From NCBI RefSeq assembly GCF_024734405.1, contig NZ_CP059556.1, forward strand, positions 5,642,001 through 5,706,000: a stretch of DNA of 64,000 bases, in the 5' to 3' direction. Source of the stretch: Saccharopolyspora gregorii (GTDB lineage: Bacteria > Actinomycetota > Actinomycetes > Mycobacteriales > Pseudonocardiaceae). Below are positions 23,153 to 32,589 of the stretch, piece by piece. Both the position numbers and the translations under genes were made by a program. Under the pieces are notes generated by a model. The model was not told the DNA's origin and did no database searches. It saw only the letters and a list, made by a program, of their open reading frames with translations. Every line of letters starts with the position of its first letter. Positions within the stretch are counted from its first letter, which is position 1.

Positions 23153-24289
23153 TCAGAGGGCGGACAGGAGGTCTTCCACCAGGTCGTCGGGGTCCTCGAT
23201 GCCGACGGACAACCGGACCAGCTCCGCGGGCACCTGCAGCACCGAACCGGCGGTGCTCGCGTGCGTCATCTTGCCGGGGTGCTCGATCAGCGACTCGACG
23301 CCGCCGAGCGACTCGGCGAGGGTGAACAGCCGGGTCTTCGCGCACACCTCCAGTGCGGCCTGCTCGCCGTCCACGTGGGTGAACGAGATCATGCCGCCGA
23401 AGCCGTGCATCTGCTTGGCCGCGACCTCGTGGCCCGGGTGCTCGGGCAGGCCCGGGTAGTAGACCTTCGAGACCTTCGGGTGCTCGCGCAGCGCGGCGGC
23501 GATGCGCCCGGCGTTCGCGCTGTGCCGGTCCATCCGGGCCGCGAGGGTCTTCACTCCGCGCAGCGTCAGCCACGCGTCGAACGGGCCCGGCACCGCACCG
23601 GCGGTGTTCTGCAGGAACGCCACCGAGCTCGCCAGCTCGTCGTCGGAGGTGAGCACCGCGCCCCCGACCACGTCGGAGTGGCCGCCGAGGTACTTGGTGG
23701 TGGAGTGCACCACCACGTCCGCGCCCAGCTCCAGCGGGCGCTGCAGGTACGGCGAGGCGAAGGTGTTGTCCACCACGAGCTTCACCCCGGCGTCCCGCGA
23801 GACCTGGGCCAGCGCGGCGATGTCGGCGATGGTCAGCAGCGGGTTCGTGGGCGTCTCGACCCAGAGCACCTTCGTCTCCGGCCGGACCGCCGCGCGCACC
23901 GCGTCCACGTCGGACACCGGCACCGGCGTGTACTGCACGCCCCACTCGGTGAGGACCTTGTCGATCAGCCGGAACGTGCCGCCGTAGGCGTCGTCCGGGA
24001 TGATCACGTGGTCGCCGGGGCGCAGCGCGCCGCGCAGCACCGCGTCCGTGGCCGCCATCCCCGAGGAGAACGCCCTGCCGTGCTTGGCGCCCTCCAGCTC
24101 CGCGAGGCACTGCTCCAGCGCGGTGCGGGTGGGGTTGCCGGTGCGCGAGTACTCGTACCCGGCGCGCATCCCGCCCACGCCGTCCTGGGCGTAGGTCGAG
24201 GTCGCGTGGATGGGCACGATCACCGAACCGGTCGTCGGATCGGGTTGCTGTCCCGCGTGAATCGCGCGGGTGGCGAAGCCATCACTCAT
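23153..24289 (-). CDS. metB: Cystathionine gamma-synthase
   Basis: A 378-residue PLP enzyme of the Cys/Met metabolism family that joins an activated homoserine ester with cysteine. The PLP lysine is K199 in HSTTKYLGGHSDV, and YEYSRTGNPT and the C-terminal LSVGIEDPDDL are family marks. Cystathionine gamma-lyase activity is hard to separate by sequence, but the close cbs gene and the mycobacterial neighbour order (Rv1079) favour metB. ATG 24289 is chosen; a GTG at 24310 adds seven residues. It is preceded by a strong terminator and so has its own promoter in about 73 bp. Confidence 0.9.
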   Translation of the reverse strand: MSDGFATRAIHAGQQPDPTTGSVIVPIHATSTYAQDGVGGMRAGYEYSRTGNPTRTALEQCLAELEGAKHGRAFSSGMAATDAVLRGALRPGDHVIIPDDAYGGTFRLIDKVLTEWGVQYTPVPVSDVDAVRAAVRPETKVLWVETPTNPLLTIADIAALAQVSRDAGVKLVVDNTFASPYLQRPLELGADVVVHSTTKYLGGHSDVVGGAVLTSDDELASSVAFLQNTAGAVPGPFDAWLTLRGVKTLAARMDRHSANAGRIAAALREHPKVSKVYYPGLPEHPGHEVAAKQMHGFGGMISFTHVDGEQAALEVCAKTRLFTLAESLGGVESLIEHPGKMTHASTAGSVLQVPAELVRLSVGIEDPDDLVEDLLSAL

Positions 24290-24361
24290 GCACCGCAGCG
24301 TACGGACCACACGGGCATCCGCCGTTCGGCAGGTGGCCGTCCCACCGGTGCCCGCGCAGGA

Positions 24362-24395
24362 CGACGGCCCACGACCGGAGGGTCGTGGGCCGTCG
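24362..24395 (-). terminator. Terminator after pra
   Basis: A 15-bp perfect stem (CGACGGCCCACGACC/GGTCGTGGGCCGTCG) with loop GGAG. It separates pra from metB on the same strand. Confidence 0.85.
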
Positions 24396-24411
24396 CGGCT
24401 GGATCAGCGGA

Positions 24412-25665
24412 TCACCACTGCGGGGGCTGCTGCCCCGGCTGCTGCGGATACCCACCGGGCTGCTGCCCGTACTGCGGGGGCTGGCCGTACGGGGGTTGTC
24501 CGGGCTGCGGCTGGCCGTAGGGCTGGCCGTACTGCGGCGGCTGGCCGTACGGCTGCTGGCCCGGCTGCGGCTGGCCGTACTGGGGCTGGCCGTACGGCTG
24601 GCCCGGCTGCGGCTGCCCCGGCTGGCCGTACGGGTTCGGCTGCCCGAACTGCTGGCCGGGCTGGCCGTAGGGGTTCGGCTGGCCGTACGGGGGCTGGCCC
24701 GGCTGCCCGAACTGCGGCTGGGCCGCGTAGGGCTGCCCGGCGAAACCAGGCTGCGGGCCGCCCTCGGCGGCGGGCGCGGCGGCGATCCACTCGCGGGTGG
24801 CGGGCAGCACCGCCAGCACAGCAATGGCGATCGGGATGATCGCGCCGAGGATGTAGCCGATGAGCAGTGGCACGGTCGTGGCGAAAGCGATCGCGGTGAT
24901 CAACGAGATCAACGCGGTGAGACCCGCTCCGCCTGCGGTCAAGTACGGCCCGAGCTGCTGGCGCAGGATCAGGAACACACCGCCGACCGTCATCACGATC
25001 ACGCCGAGGAGGCTCAGCAGCGCCAATCCGCCCGGGAACCCGATCCCGGGGATGAACATCCCGATGAGGGAGAAGAGCACGTTGAGCCCACCGAGGACGG
25101 CGGCCACCCAGCCGGTGACCTTGGCGAGCATGCCGTTCCCCGCACCCGGCTGCCCGTAGCCACCCGGCCCGGCCTGCGGCGGCGGCGCGCCGAAGCCGGC
25201 CTGCGGCGCCGGGAACCCACCGCCGGGAGTACCGGCCTGCGGGGGCTGCTGCGGGAAGCCACCGGGCTGGCTCTGCGTGCCCGGCTGGCTGTACATCGGC
25301 TGCGGGGGCTGAGCCGACGGCGGCACCATCTGGGTGGCGGCCTCGCCGCCCTGCCCGGCGAGTCCCGGCTGCTCGTACATCGGCTGCGCGGGCTGCATCG
25401 ACGGCGGCACGACCTGGGTGGAGTCCCCACCGGTCTGCTGCGGGCGCACCACCTGCGTGGCGTCCGCGGACGGCTGGTCCGCGGCCTGCTCCGTCTGCGC
25501 GGGGCGGACGACCTGAGTGGCGTCCGCGCCGGAGGACTGGTCGGTGGCCGGGGTCTGCGGGTCCAGCTGGGAACCGATCTTCGACTCGGCGGCCTGGGCC
25601 TCCGAGTCCGGTCCCTGCGGTTGCTGTCCCTGCTGACCGCCGTCCGGCGGCTGCGGAGAGCTCAT
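24412..25665 (-). CDS. pra: Proline/glutamine-rich membrane protein (Pra-like)
   Basis: A 417-residue protein with three parts. The first 190 or so residues are Gln/Pro-rich and hold four copies of a TQ[VM]V[RP]P motif, with threonines at T50, T70, T83 and T111. A central block has three or four membrane segments. The last 110 residues are tandem repeats of the [10 protein letters not shown] type. The place beside cbs and metB is that of mycobacterial pra (Rv1078), the proline-rich antigen. ATG 25665 has AGGAAA five bases upstream. Function is unknown; the TQVV repeats look like kinase or FHA docking sites. Confidence 0.82.
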   Translation of the reverse strand: MSSPQPPDGGQQGQQPQGPDSEAQAAESKIGSQLDPQTPATDQSSGADATQVVRPAQTEQAADQPSADATQVVRPQQTGGDSTQVVPPSMQPAQPMYEQPGLAGQGGEAATQMVPPSAQPPQPMYSQPGTQSQPGGFPQQPPQAGTPGGGFPAPQAGFGAPPPQAGPGGYGQPGAGNGMLAKVTGWVAAVLGGLNVLFSLIGMFIPGIGFPGGLALLSLLGVIVMTVGGVFLILRQQLGPYLTAGGAGLTALISLITAIAFATTVPLLIGYILGAIIPIAIAVLAVLPATREWIAAAPAAEGGPQPGFAGQPYAAQPQFGQPGQPPYGQPNPYGQPGQQFGQPNPYGQPGQPQPGQPYGQPQYGQPQPGQQPYGQPPQYGQPYGQPQPGQPPYGQPPQYGQQPGGYPQQPGQQPPQW

Positions 25666-25771
25666 CGGGTTTCCTGACCCCCTTGGGCGTGGAACGTGGA
25701 TCTGCGGAGCGTGTTGATCGTGCACACGCTATCCGATGTGTCGCAGCGTAGCGGCCGTTCGTGACCAGAAG

Positions 25772-27142
25772 TCAACGCCCGGCGATGAAGGCGAGGACGT
25801 CCTGGCGCGTGACGACACCGGCCGGTTTGCCGCCGATGAGCACCATCGCCCCGTCCGCGTCGGTCAGCGCCGCCATCGCAGCGCTGACCTCCTCGCCTGC
25901 GCCGATGGTGGGCAGCGGCGGGGACATGTGCTGTTCGATGCGGTCGGCGAGCTGCGCGCGGCCGGCGAACAGCGCGTCCAGCAGGTCCCGTTCGTTCACC
26001 GCACCGGCGATCTCGGCGACCATGACCGGCGGTTCCGCGTTGACGACCGGCATCTGGGACACGCCGAACTCGCGCAGGATCGCCACCGCCTCGGCGACGG
26101 TCTCGTTCGGGTGAACGTGGACGAGTTCGGGGAGGGTGCCGTCCTTGCGCAGCAGCACGTCCTTGATGGCGCCGCCCGCGTGGTCCGGGGACAGGAAGCC
26201 GTACTTCGCCATCCACGAGTCGTTGAAGACCTTGCCCAGGTAGCCGCGGCCGCCGTCGGGCAGCAGCACCACGACCACGTCGTCCGGCCCGGTGCTCTCG
26301 GCGACGCGCAGCGCGGCGGCCGCCGCCATCCCGCAGGAACCGCCGACGAGCAGCGCCTCCTCCCGGGCGAGGGCGCGGGTCATGGTGAACGAGTCGGCGT
26401 CCGAGACCGGCACGATCTCGTCGCAGATGTTCCGGTCGTAGGTCGTCGGCCAGAAGTCCTCGCCGACGCCTTCCACGAGGTACGGCCGTCCGCCGCCTCC
26501 GGAGTACACGGAACCCTCCGGGTCCGCCCCGATGATCTTGACCTTGCCGCCGGAGACCTCCTTGAGGTACCGGCCGATGCCGGAGATGGTGCCGCCGGTC
26601 CCGATGCCCGCCACGAAGTGCGTGATCCGGCCCTCGGTCTGCCGCCAGATCTCCGGGCCGGTGCTCGCGTAGTGCGACTCCGGGTTCGCGGGGTTGGCGT
26701 ACTGGTTCGGCTTCCACGCGCCGTCGATCTCGGTGACCAGCCGGTCCGAGACGCTGTAGTACGACTCGGCGTGCTCCGGCGGCACCGCGGTCGGGCACAC
26801 CACGACCTCGGCGCCGTAGGCCTCCAGCACGGCCCGCTTGTCCTCGCTGACCTTGTCCGGGCAGACGAACACGCAGCGGTAGCCCTTGCGCTGGGCCACC
26901 ATCGCCAAGCCCACGCCGGTGTTGCCGGAGGTCGGCTCGACGATGGTGCCGCCCGGCTTCAGCTCGCCGGACTCCTCCGCCGCCTCCACCATGCGCAGCG
27001 CGATGCGGTCCTTGACGCTGCCGCCGGGGTTCAGGTATTCGACCTTCGCCAGCACCGGCGTCGAAGCCGATCCCGCCAGCGAGTTCAACCGCACCAGCGG
27101 GGTGTTGCCGACGAGGTCGATCACGTGCTCGACGTAGTCCAC
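25772..27142 (-). CDS. cbs: Cystathionine beta-synthase
   Basis: A 456-residue PLP enzyme that condenses serine and homocysteine to cystathionine, the first step of reverse transsulfuration. The PLP lysine is K44 in NPGGSVKDRIAL, and the substrate loop is TSGNTG (71-76). GIGTGGTISGIGRYL binds phosphate. The last 120 or so residues are a pair of CBS domains, the regulatory module. There is no N-terminal haem segment, as usual in bacteria. GTG 27142 follows AAGGGA by six bases; the frame stays open far upstream without support. Together with metB it gives both directions of transsulfuration. Confidence 0.94.
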   Translation of the reverse strand: MDYVEHVIDLVGNTPLVRLNSLAGSASTPVLAKVEYLNPGGSVKDRIALRMVEAAEESGELKPGGTIVEPTSGNTGVGLAMVAQRKGYRCVFVCPDKVSEDKRAVLEAYGAEVVVCPTAVPPEHAESYYSVSDRLVTEIDGAWKPNQYANPANPESHYASTGPEIWRQTEGRITHFVAGIGTGGTISGIGRYLKEVSGGKVKIIGADPEGSVYSGGGGRPYLVEGVGEDFWPTTYDRNICDEIVPVSDADSFTMTRALAREEALLVGGSCGMAAAAALRVAESTGPDDVVVVLLPDGGRGYLGKVFNDSWMAKYGFLSPDHAGGAIKDVLLRKDGTLPELVHVHPNETVAEAVAILREFGVSQMPVVNAEPPVMVAEIAGAVNERDLLDALFAGRAQLADRIEQHMSPPLPTIGAGEEVSAAMAALTDADGAMVLIGGKPAGVVTRQDVLAFIAGR

Positions 27143-27346
27143 AGCGAGTCCCTTTCGCTCTCCGCGACGTTGTGCGGCTGAGCCTAAGCGGCGGTTTCCC
27201 GGCTCGTGGCGCACGGGTGGTCCCTGGGCGCGCCGCCCGGATCGCCCGACGCGGCGGCCCGGTGGGAACGTTTTCCCGGCTGAGGGCGTATTCATGTACA
27301 GGACGAGAATTCGCGGAGCGTCGGTGTGGCGCGAGGAGGAGCGGTC

Positions 27347-28267
27347 ATGGTCGGGACGCGGATGCTGCGGCTGGCACTGGTGGCGGCGGGAGCCGTCGGC
27401 GGGGTGTCCGGCGCCGCGTACGGCCTGCTCAACGGGCAGTCCTGGTACGCGCGCCGCGCGATCGGCGAGCCGACCGGGGTGCCGTTCCGCGCCGACGGGG
27501 TGCACCTGCCGGACGGCACCGGCCCCGTCGCCGCCTCCCCCACCGGTGCGGCCCCGCTCCTGTTCGCGGTGCTCGGGGACTCCTCGGCCGCCGGGCTCGG
27601 CGTGGACACCCCCGACGAGCTGCCCGGGGTGCGGATCGCCCGCGGCGTCGCCGCCGAACTGGAGAACCCCGTCGAGCTGACGACCTACGCCATCGTGGGC
27701 TCCACCTCGCGGGACCTGGCCGCGCAGGTCGAGGCATCGCTCGTGGTGCCACCGCGGCTCGCCCTGATCATCATCGGCGCGAACGACGTGACCGCCCGGC
27801 AATCCGTGGCCGAATGCGCCGCGCTGCTCGGCGACGCGGTCGCCCGGCTGCGCGAAGCGGGTGTCGGCGTGGTCGTCGGCACCTGCCCCGATCTGGGGGC
27901 GATCCGGCCCATCCCGCAGCCGCTGCGGTCGGTGGCCTCCTCGTGGAGCCTCGCGCTGGGCCGCGCGCAACGGCGCGCCGTGGAAGAAGCGGGCGGGTTC
28001 GCGGTGCCGCTGGCCGACCTGCTCTCCCCCGAATTCCTCACCCGCCCGCAGGAGCTGTTCAGCCCCGACCGGTTCCACCCGTCGGCCGCCGGGTACGAGG
28101 CCGCCGCCGGACTGCTGCTGCCCGCGCTGTGCTCGGCGATCGGCGAATGGCACGGGCCGCCGGTACCGCAGCCGCCGGTCCGCTCCTCCGCCGCCGAGGC
28201 CAGGCGCCCCACCAGCCGCGTCGTCGCCCGGCTGAACCAGCGCTTCGGCAGGCACCCCGGCAGCTGA
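27347..28267 (+). CDS. SGNH/GDSL-family hydrolase
   Basis: A 306-residue putative esterase with an N-terminal hydrophobic segment (a signal or anchor, about 4-25). The SGNH blocks are visible: nucleophile serine in AVLGDSSAAGLG, the IIIGANDVT block and the D-x-x-H pair in DRFHPSAAGYEA. ATG 27347 has GAGGAGGA six bases upstream; the longer in-frame start at 27326 lies before this site. It is divergent from cbs, as is the homologous gene in mycobacteria (Rv1075c region). Substrate is unknown. Confidence 0.85.
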   Translation: MVGTRMLRLALVAAGAVGGVSGAAYGLLNGQSWYARRAIGEPTGVPFRADGVHLPDGTGPVAASPTGAAPLLFAVLGDSSAAGLGVDTPDELPGVRIARGVAAELENPVELTTYAIVGSTSRDLAAQVEASLVVPPRLALIIIGANDVTARQSVAECAALLGDAVARLREAGVGVVVGTCPDLGAIRPIPQPLRSVASSWSLALGRAQRRAVEEAGGFAVPLADLLSPEFLTRPQELFSPDRFHPSAAGYEAAAGLLLPALCSAIGEWHGPPVPQPPVRSSAAEARRPTSRVVARLNQRFGRHPGS

Positions 28268-28409
28268 CCGGCCTGCCGACGGCGCTCCCGCCGAGTTGCT
28301 GGTGACGGTCGTCTCAGCACGTCCGGGCCGGTGTCGGTCTTACAGTGGCGCGAGTAGTCGACCTCGCGGTCGGCGCCGCGACCCCGTAGGCGAACGAAGG
28401 AGTTCCCGC

Positions 28410-29630
28410 ATGCCCGAAGCAGTGATCGTGTCCGCCGCGCGCTCGCCCATCGGCCGCGCAGGCAAGGGTTCCCTGGTCGATGTGCGCCCCGACGACCTCG
28501 CCGCGCAGATGGTGCGCGCCGCCCTGGACAAGGTGCCGGAACTGGACCCGGCGGAGATCGACGACCTGATGCTCGGCTGCGGTCTCCCCGGCGGCGAGCA
28601 GGGCTTCAACATGGGCCGCGTCGTCTCCGTGCTGCTCGGCTACGACCACCTGCCCGGCACCACCATCACCCGGTACTGCTCGTCGAGCCTGCAGACGACG
28701 CGGATGGCGCTGCACGCCATCAAGGCCGGGGAAGGCGACGTGTTCATCAGCGCCGGGGTGGAAGCCGTGTCCCGGTTCGCGAAGGGCAACTCGGACTCGC
28801 TGGACGACACGCAGAACCCGGTGTTCGCCGACGCCGAAGCCCGCACCAAGGCCACCGCCGAGCAGGGCGCCGACAAGTGGGTCGACCCGCGCGAGTTCGG
28901 CGAGGTGCCCGACGTCTACATCCCGATGGGCCAGACCGCGGAGAACCTGGCGCGCGCCAAGGGCATCGGCCGCGACGAGATGGACGAGTTCGGGGTCCGC
29001 TCGCAGAACCTCGCGGAGAAGGCCATCGCCGACGGCTTCTGGGCCCGCGAGATCACCCCCGTCACCACGCCGTCCGGCACCATCGTCGACACCGACGACG
29101 GGCCGCGCGCCGGGGTCACCAAGGAAGCCGTGTCCGGGCTCAAGCCGGTGTTCCGCCCCGACGGCCGGATCACCGCGGGCAACTGCTGCTCGCTCAACGA
29201 CGGCGCCGCCGCGCTCGTCGTCATGAGCGACGTGAAGGCCAAGCAGCTCGGCCTCACGCCGCTGGCCCGCGTCGTGTCCACCGGCGTGTCCGGGCTGTCC
29301 CCCGAGATCATGGGCCTCGGGCCGGTGGAAGCCTCCGAGCAGGCGCTGCGGCGGGCCGGGCTCGGCATCGGGGACATCGACCTGGTGGAGATCAACGAGG
29401 CGTTCGCCGCGCAGGTCATCCCGTCCTACCAGGACCTCGGCATCCCGCTGGAGAAGCTGAACGTCAACGGCGGCGCCATCGCGGTGGGCCACCCGTTCGG
29501 CATGACCGGTGCGCGCATCACCACCACGCTGATCAACTCGCTGCAGTGGCACGACAAGCAGTTCGGCCTGGAGACGATGTGCGTGGGCGGGGGACAAGGC
29601 ATGGCCATGGTCCTCGAACGCCTCAGCTGA
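28410..29630 (+). CDS. fadA: Acetyl-CoA acetyltransferase (thiolase)
   Basis: A 406-residue thiolase that either condenses two acyl-CoA units or cleaves 3-ketoacyl-CoA. The acylated cysteine is C90 in [10 protein letters not shown], the histidine H361 is in [11 protein letters not shown], and the second cysteine is C391 in [10 protein letters not shown]. Length is normal. ATG 28410 has AAGGAG seven bases upstream. Context (mycobacterial fadA3, Rv1074c) suggests fatty acid breakdown, but no enoyl-CoA hydratase or acyl-CoA dehydrogenase lies beside it here. Confidence 0.92.
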   Translation: MPEAVIVSAARSPIGRAGKGSLVDVRPDDLAAQMVRAALDKVPELDPAEIDDLMLGCGLPGGEQGFNMGRVVSVLLGYDHLPGTTITRYCSSSLQTTRMALHAIKAGEGDVFISAGVEAVSRFAKGNSDSLDDTQNPVFADAEARTKATAEQGADKWVDPREFGEVPDVYIPMGQTAENLARAKGIGRDEMDEFGVRSQNLAEKAIADGFWAREITPVTTPSGTIVDTDDGPRAGVTKEAVSGLKPVFRPDGRITAGNCCSLNDGAAALVVMSDVKAKQLGLTPLARVVSTGVSGLSPEIMGLGPVEASEQALRRAGLGIGDIDLVEINEAFAAQVIPSYQDLGIPLEKLNVNGGAIAVGHPFGMTGARITTTLINSLQWHDKQFGLETMCVGGGQGMAMVLERLS

Positions 29631-29667
29631 GCCGGCTGCCTCGCTCGCGCTGCTGAAGCGGGCGGGG

Positions 29668-29820
29668 GGCGGAACCTCAGCGGCTCCCTCGCTGCGGGAT
29701 CGTTTTCACAGGTGGCTCCGCCACATGCGAGAACGCTGTCCTCGCGAGGAAACCGCTGAGAACCCGCGGCGATGCCGGTTGCTCAGGTGGTCGCTGCTCA
29801 TCGGCTTCGCCGCTGACAGG
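29668..29820 (+). repeat. Palindromic intergenic repeat, copy 2
   Basis: A 153-bp relative of 22961-23112 in opposite orientation. The loops and inner hairpin are almost the same, but the long stem differs: CTCAGCGGCTCCCTCGC against GCGAGGAAACCGCTGAG. Three of four changed 5' stem positions have a matching change in the partner base, leaving 15 of 17 pairs. The T-T-T-T stem keeps pairing through one G-U wobble. It lies between two convergent genes, just before a terminator. Confidence 0.85.
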
Positions 29821-29833
29821 GTTCGGAGCATGG

Positions 29834-29869
29834 GAAAGGGCCTCCCTCCTCGCGGAGGGAGGCCCTTTC
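29834..29869. terminator. Strong bidirectional terminator
   Basis: A perfect 16-bp stem (GAAAGGGCCTCCCTCC/GGAGGGAGGCCCTTTC) with loop TCGC, between the thiolase (+) and the Bax-inhibitor gene (-). Confidence 0.9.
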
Positions 29870-29881
29870 GCGTCCCGGGTG

Positions 29882-30682
29882 CTAGTCGTTCTGGAAGTAC
29901 GACAGCAGTCGCAGGATCTCCAGGTACAGCCAGACCAGGGTGGTCATCAGGCCGAAGGCCACGTACCAGGCGAACTTGGCGTCCACCCCGCTCTTGATGG
30001 CCTTGTCGGCGGCGTCGAAGTCCAGCAGGAAGCTGAACGCGGCGATGCTGATGCACACCAGGCTGAACACGATGGCGAGCGGCCCGCCGTCGCGCAGCCC
30101 CAGCCCGCCGGCGGTGAAGAAGCCGGCGACCAGGTTCAGCAGCATCAGGATCGCCACACCGGCCGCCGCGCCGATGATCCACTTGGTCAGCTTCGGCGTG
30201 ACTCGGATGGCGCCGGTCTTGTAGACCACGAGCATGGCCGCGAACACGCCCATGGTGCCCGCGATGGCCTGCATGATGATCCCGGAGCCACCGCCGCCGG
30301 TGAAGTTGTCGACCGCACCGCCGATGACGTAGCTGATGCCACCGAGGAACACGCCCTCGACCGCCGCATAGGCGATCACGAGGGCGGGGCTGACCTTCTT
30401 CTTGAAGATGATGACCAGCGACAGCACCAGACCGATGATCGCCGCGGGCAGCGCGAGCGCGTACAGGCCGGAGACGTAGGTCGCCGCACCGGTCGCGATG
30501 GTCAGCGCGAGCGTGATCGCCGTCTTGGTGACCACGTCGTCGATGGTCATCGGACGCGTCGCCTGCGGCGGCGCGGCCGGTGCCTGGCCGGGCGCGCCGA
30601 AGCCGCCTTGGCCGTGGTTGAAGTTCGCGTACCCGCCGTTGCTCGGCAGGTTCTTGAACGCTGGGTTGCTCGTAGTGCGCAA
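29882..30682 (-). CDS. Bax inhibitor-1/YccA-family membrane protein
   Basis: A 266-residue protein with a polar N-terminal stretch of about 45 residues (SNPAFKNLPS, Gly/Pro-rich) and then seven hydrophobic segments, ending in LSYFQND. It fits the Bax-inhibitor-1/YccA family; bacterial members are linked to membrane protein quality control or calcium leak, but not firmly. The start is a TTG at 30682, with AGGAGG five bases upstream; no ATG or GTG fits as well. Its long upstream gap contains a 20-bp palindrome. Confidence 0.88.
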   Translation of the reverse strand: MRTTSNPAFKNLPSNGGYANFNHGQGGFGAPGQAPAAPPQATRPMTIDDVVTKTAITLALTIATGAATYVSGLYALALPAAIIGLVLSLVIIFKKKVSPALVIAYAAVEGVFLGGISYVIGGAVDNFTGGGGSGIIMQAIAGTMGVFAAMLVVYKTGAIRVTPKLTKWIIGAAAGVAILMLLNLVAGFFTAGGLGLRDGGPLAIVFSLVCISIAAFSFLLDFDAADKAIKSGVDAKFAWYVAFGLMTTLVWLYLEILRLLSYFQND

Positions 30683-31146
30683 CTCGTCCTCCTGGGCGTG
30701 CTTTGCGCCGTCTCCGGTACAACGACCGAAGCTGCCGGTCGGTTCCCTGCGGGTAAAGCAGACTTTACCCCCGCCGCGACGGGCGGCTCCGCCCCCGGTT
30801 TCCGTGCCCGCCCGCGCGCGGCCAACTGGCGAAAATCCGGTCACGGAACGTCGCAACCTTTCACAGGTGTCGCCGCGCGTGCCTGGTCGGCTCGTGAACG
30901 GGTGCTGCGCTGCGACCGAACGAGTGAGGACCGGCGAAATCCGGCTGGGAAAAACGCGGCGCGTCATGGCCGCGAATAGATCGGTTGGCCCCTTGTGGCC
31001 ACCCTGAGTGATCGGAAGGATGCGGCTCGGGTGTCCGTGTGCCGTGTCGGGGGCTTCCGCACCCGGTCCGCACCACATCGCGGTGGTGCGCGCCGGAGAG
31101 CAAGCACGCCGACGCCCTGATCTCCCAGACCGAGACTGGAGCATGC
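30683..31146. other. 464-bp divergent intergenic region
   Basis: It holds the promoters of the Bax-inhibitor gene (-) and of the surface protein (+). Apart from the palindrome at 30751-30770 there is a hairpin GCACCAC/GTGGTGC at 31070-31089. No gene is supported. Confidence 0.5.
30751..30770. promoter_or_regulatory. 20-bp palindrome GGGTAAAG-caga-CTTTACCC
   Basis: Perfect 8-bp arms around a 4-base centre, AT-rich against its surroundings, about 69 bases upstream of the Bax-inhibitor start codon. It looks like an operator for a dimeric regulator. No regulator can be assigned. Confidence 0.55.
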
Positions 31147-32589
31147 ATGCGCACGTTCAGGAAGTTGATCACAGCGGCGGTGGGTTCCGCTGTGCTCGCC
31201 GGCAGCGGACTGCTGGCGACCACGGGAACGGCCATCGCCGCGCCGGAGGAAGGGATAGGCCACGAGACGACACCGGGACAGCCCTACGCGGGCATCGAGC
31301 GCGACCGGGACTGGCTCGGCTCCTACATCGTCGGCGACAAGCAGGTGTGGTGCGTCCGGTTCGCGCTGAAGGCGCCGGACACCGGCGAGCAGTACGAGCC
31401 GGGCGACGAACTGCTCACCAAGTGGGGTGACCCGCTACCGGACGACGTGGCGGCGAACATCTCCTACCTGCTGCTGCGCTACGGCAACACGCAGGACGCG
31501 GACGAGGCGGCGGCGCTCGCGCACCTGCTGCACTCGTGGACCTCCGCGCCCCGCGACCCCAGCGACCTCGACCCGGGCAAGCCGTTCCAGGAGATCGGCT
31601 ACGACATCGACTTCCAGCTCGGCAAGCTGCCGCAGGGCGCCAAAGACGCCGTGGAGCAGCTGCGCGCGGACGCGGAGAAGAACCGCGGACCGTGGGAGGC
31701 CTCGCTGACCGCTCCCGAGCAGGAGCAGGTCATCGGTGAGGCCGCGGACTGGACCGTCACCGTCGAGCACCCGGACGGCACCGGCGTCACCGGCGTCCCG
31801 GTGAAGATCACCGCCACCGACGCCGAGGTCGAAGGCCTCGACGAGGACGGCACGATCACCACGCCGGACAGCGGCGACCCGCTCACCCTGAAGGTGACGC
31901 CCACCGGGCCGAATCCGAAGGTCGAAGGGGAGCTGTCCACTCCCGCCGAACGCCCCTACGTGCAGCAGGCCGTCGAGAACCCGGACGGTGTGCAGCGCGT
32001 GGTGTCCACCGGCGGGGAGGACCAGGTCAAGGTCGAGGACGTCACCACCGCGGTCACCGCGCCCGGCAAGGTCGCCGTCGGCAAGATCGACGAGGAGAGC
32101 GGCGCGGGCATCGCCGGTGTCGCGCTGCGGGTCAGCCTGCCCGACGGCAAGCCGGCGCTGAAGCAGGACGGCACCGAGCTCACCGGTCCCGACGGGCAGC
32201 CCGCCGTGGTCACCACCGGCGACCAGGGCACGGTCGAGATCGCGGACCTGCGCACCCCGCAAGAGATCATGATCACCGAGGTGGCGCCCGCGAAGGGCTA
32301 CGAGGAGGCCTTCGACGCGGCGAACCCGCCGTCGGTCGCGGGCACCGTCGAACCCGGCGGCACGCTGGCGCTCACCGTGACGAACAAGGCCAACACCCCC
32401 ACCGTGCCGATCTTCATCCCGGCCGGTGACCCGGGCACCAGCGGTGGCGTGGTGGAGCTGAGCGCCGCCGGTGGCGACGGTGCCGTCTCCCCCGGCCTGC
32501 TGGGTCTGGGTGCGCTGGCGCTCACCGGGACCGCGGTCGCCGGTGGCGTGGCGTGGCGCAAGCGGCTCGCGACGGCGGGTGAGCGTTGA
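31147..32589 (+). CDS. Secreted surface protein with SpaA-like domain and C-terminal membrane segment
   Basis: A 480-residue exported protein. A signal peptide covers about 1-32 (ending TAIAA/PEE), then comes a conserved domain with WCVRFALKAPDTGEQY, then two or more Ig-like/prealbumin-like beta domains. The last of these (KVAVGKIDEESGAGIAGVAL to the KGYE region) is SpaA-like. The C-terminus is a hydrophobic stretch plus basic tail (WRKRLATAGER), the form of a sortase sorting signal, but no LPxTG is visible. ATG 31147 is taken; ATG 31143 is out of frame. Its stop overlaps the TTG of the sortase gene, so the two are co-translated. Confidence 0.82.
   Translation: MRTFRKLITAAVGSAVLAGSGLLATTGTAIAAPEEGIGHETTPGQPYAGIERDRDWLGSYIVGDKQVWCVRFALKAPDTGEQYEPGDELLTKWGDPLPDDVAANISYLLLRYGNTQDADEAAALAHLLHSWTSAPRDPSDLDPGKPFQEIGYDIDFQLGKLPQGAKDAVEQLRADAEKNRGPWEASLTAPEQEQVIGEAADWTVTVEHPDGTGVTGVPVKITATDAEVEGLDEDGTITTPDSGDPLTLKVTPTGPNPKVEGELSTPAERPYVQQAVENPDGVQRVVSTGGEDQVKVEDVTTAVTAPGKVAVGKIDEESGAGIAGVALRVSLPDGKPALKQDGTELTGPDGQPAVVTTGDQGTVEIADLRTPQEIMITEVAPAKGYEEAFDAANPPSVAGTVEPGGTLALTVTNKANTPTVPIFIPAGDPGTSGGVVELSAAGGDGAVSPGLLGLGALALTGTAVAGGVAWRKRLATAGER

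Noticed and set aside
22961-29820. The two palindromic repeats as ordinary terminators
   Set aside because: They are much longer than terminators, share 150 bp across loops and stems, and copy 2 has a separate strong terminator directly after it.
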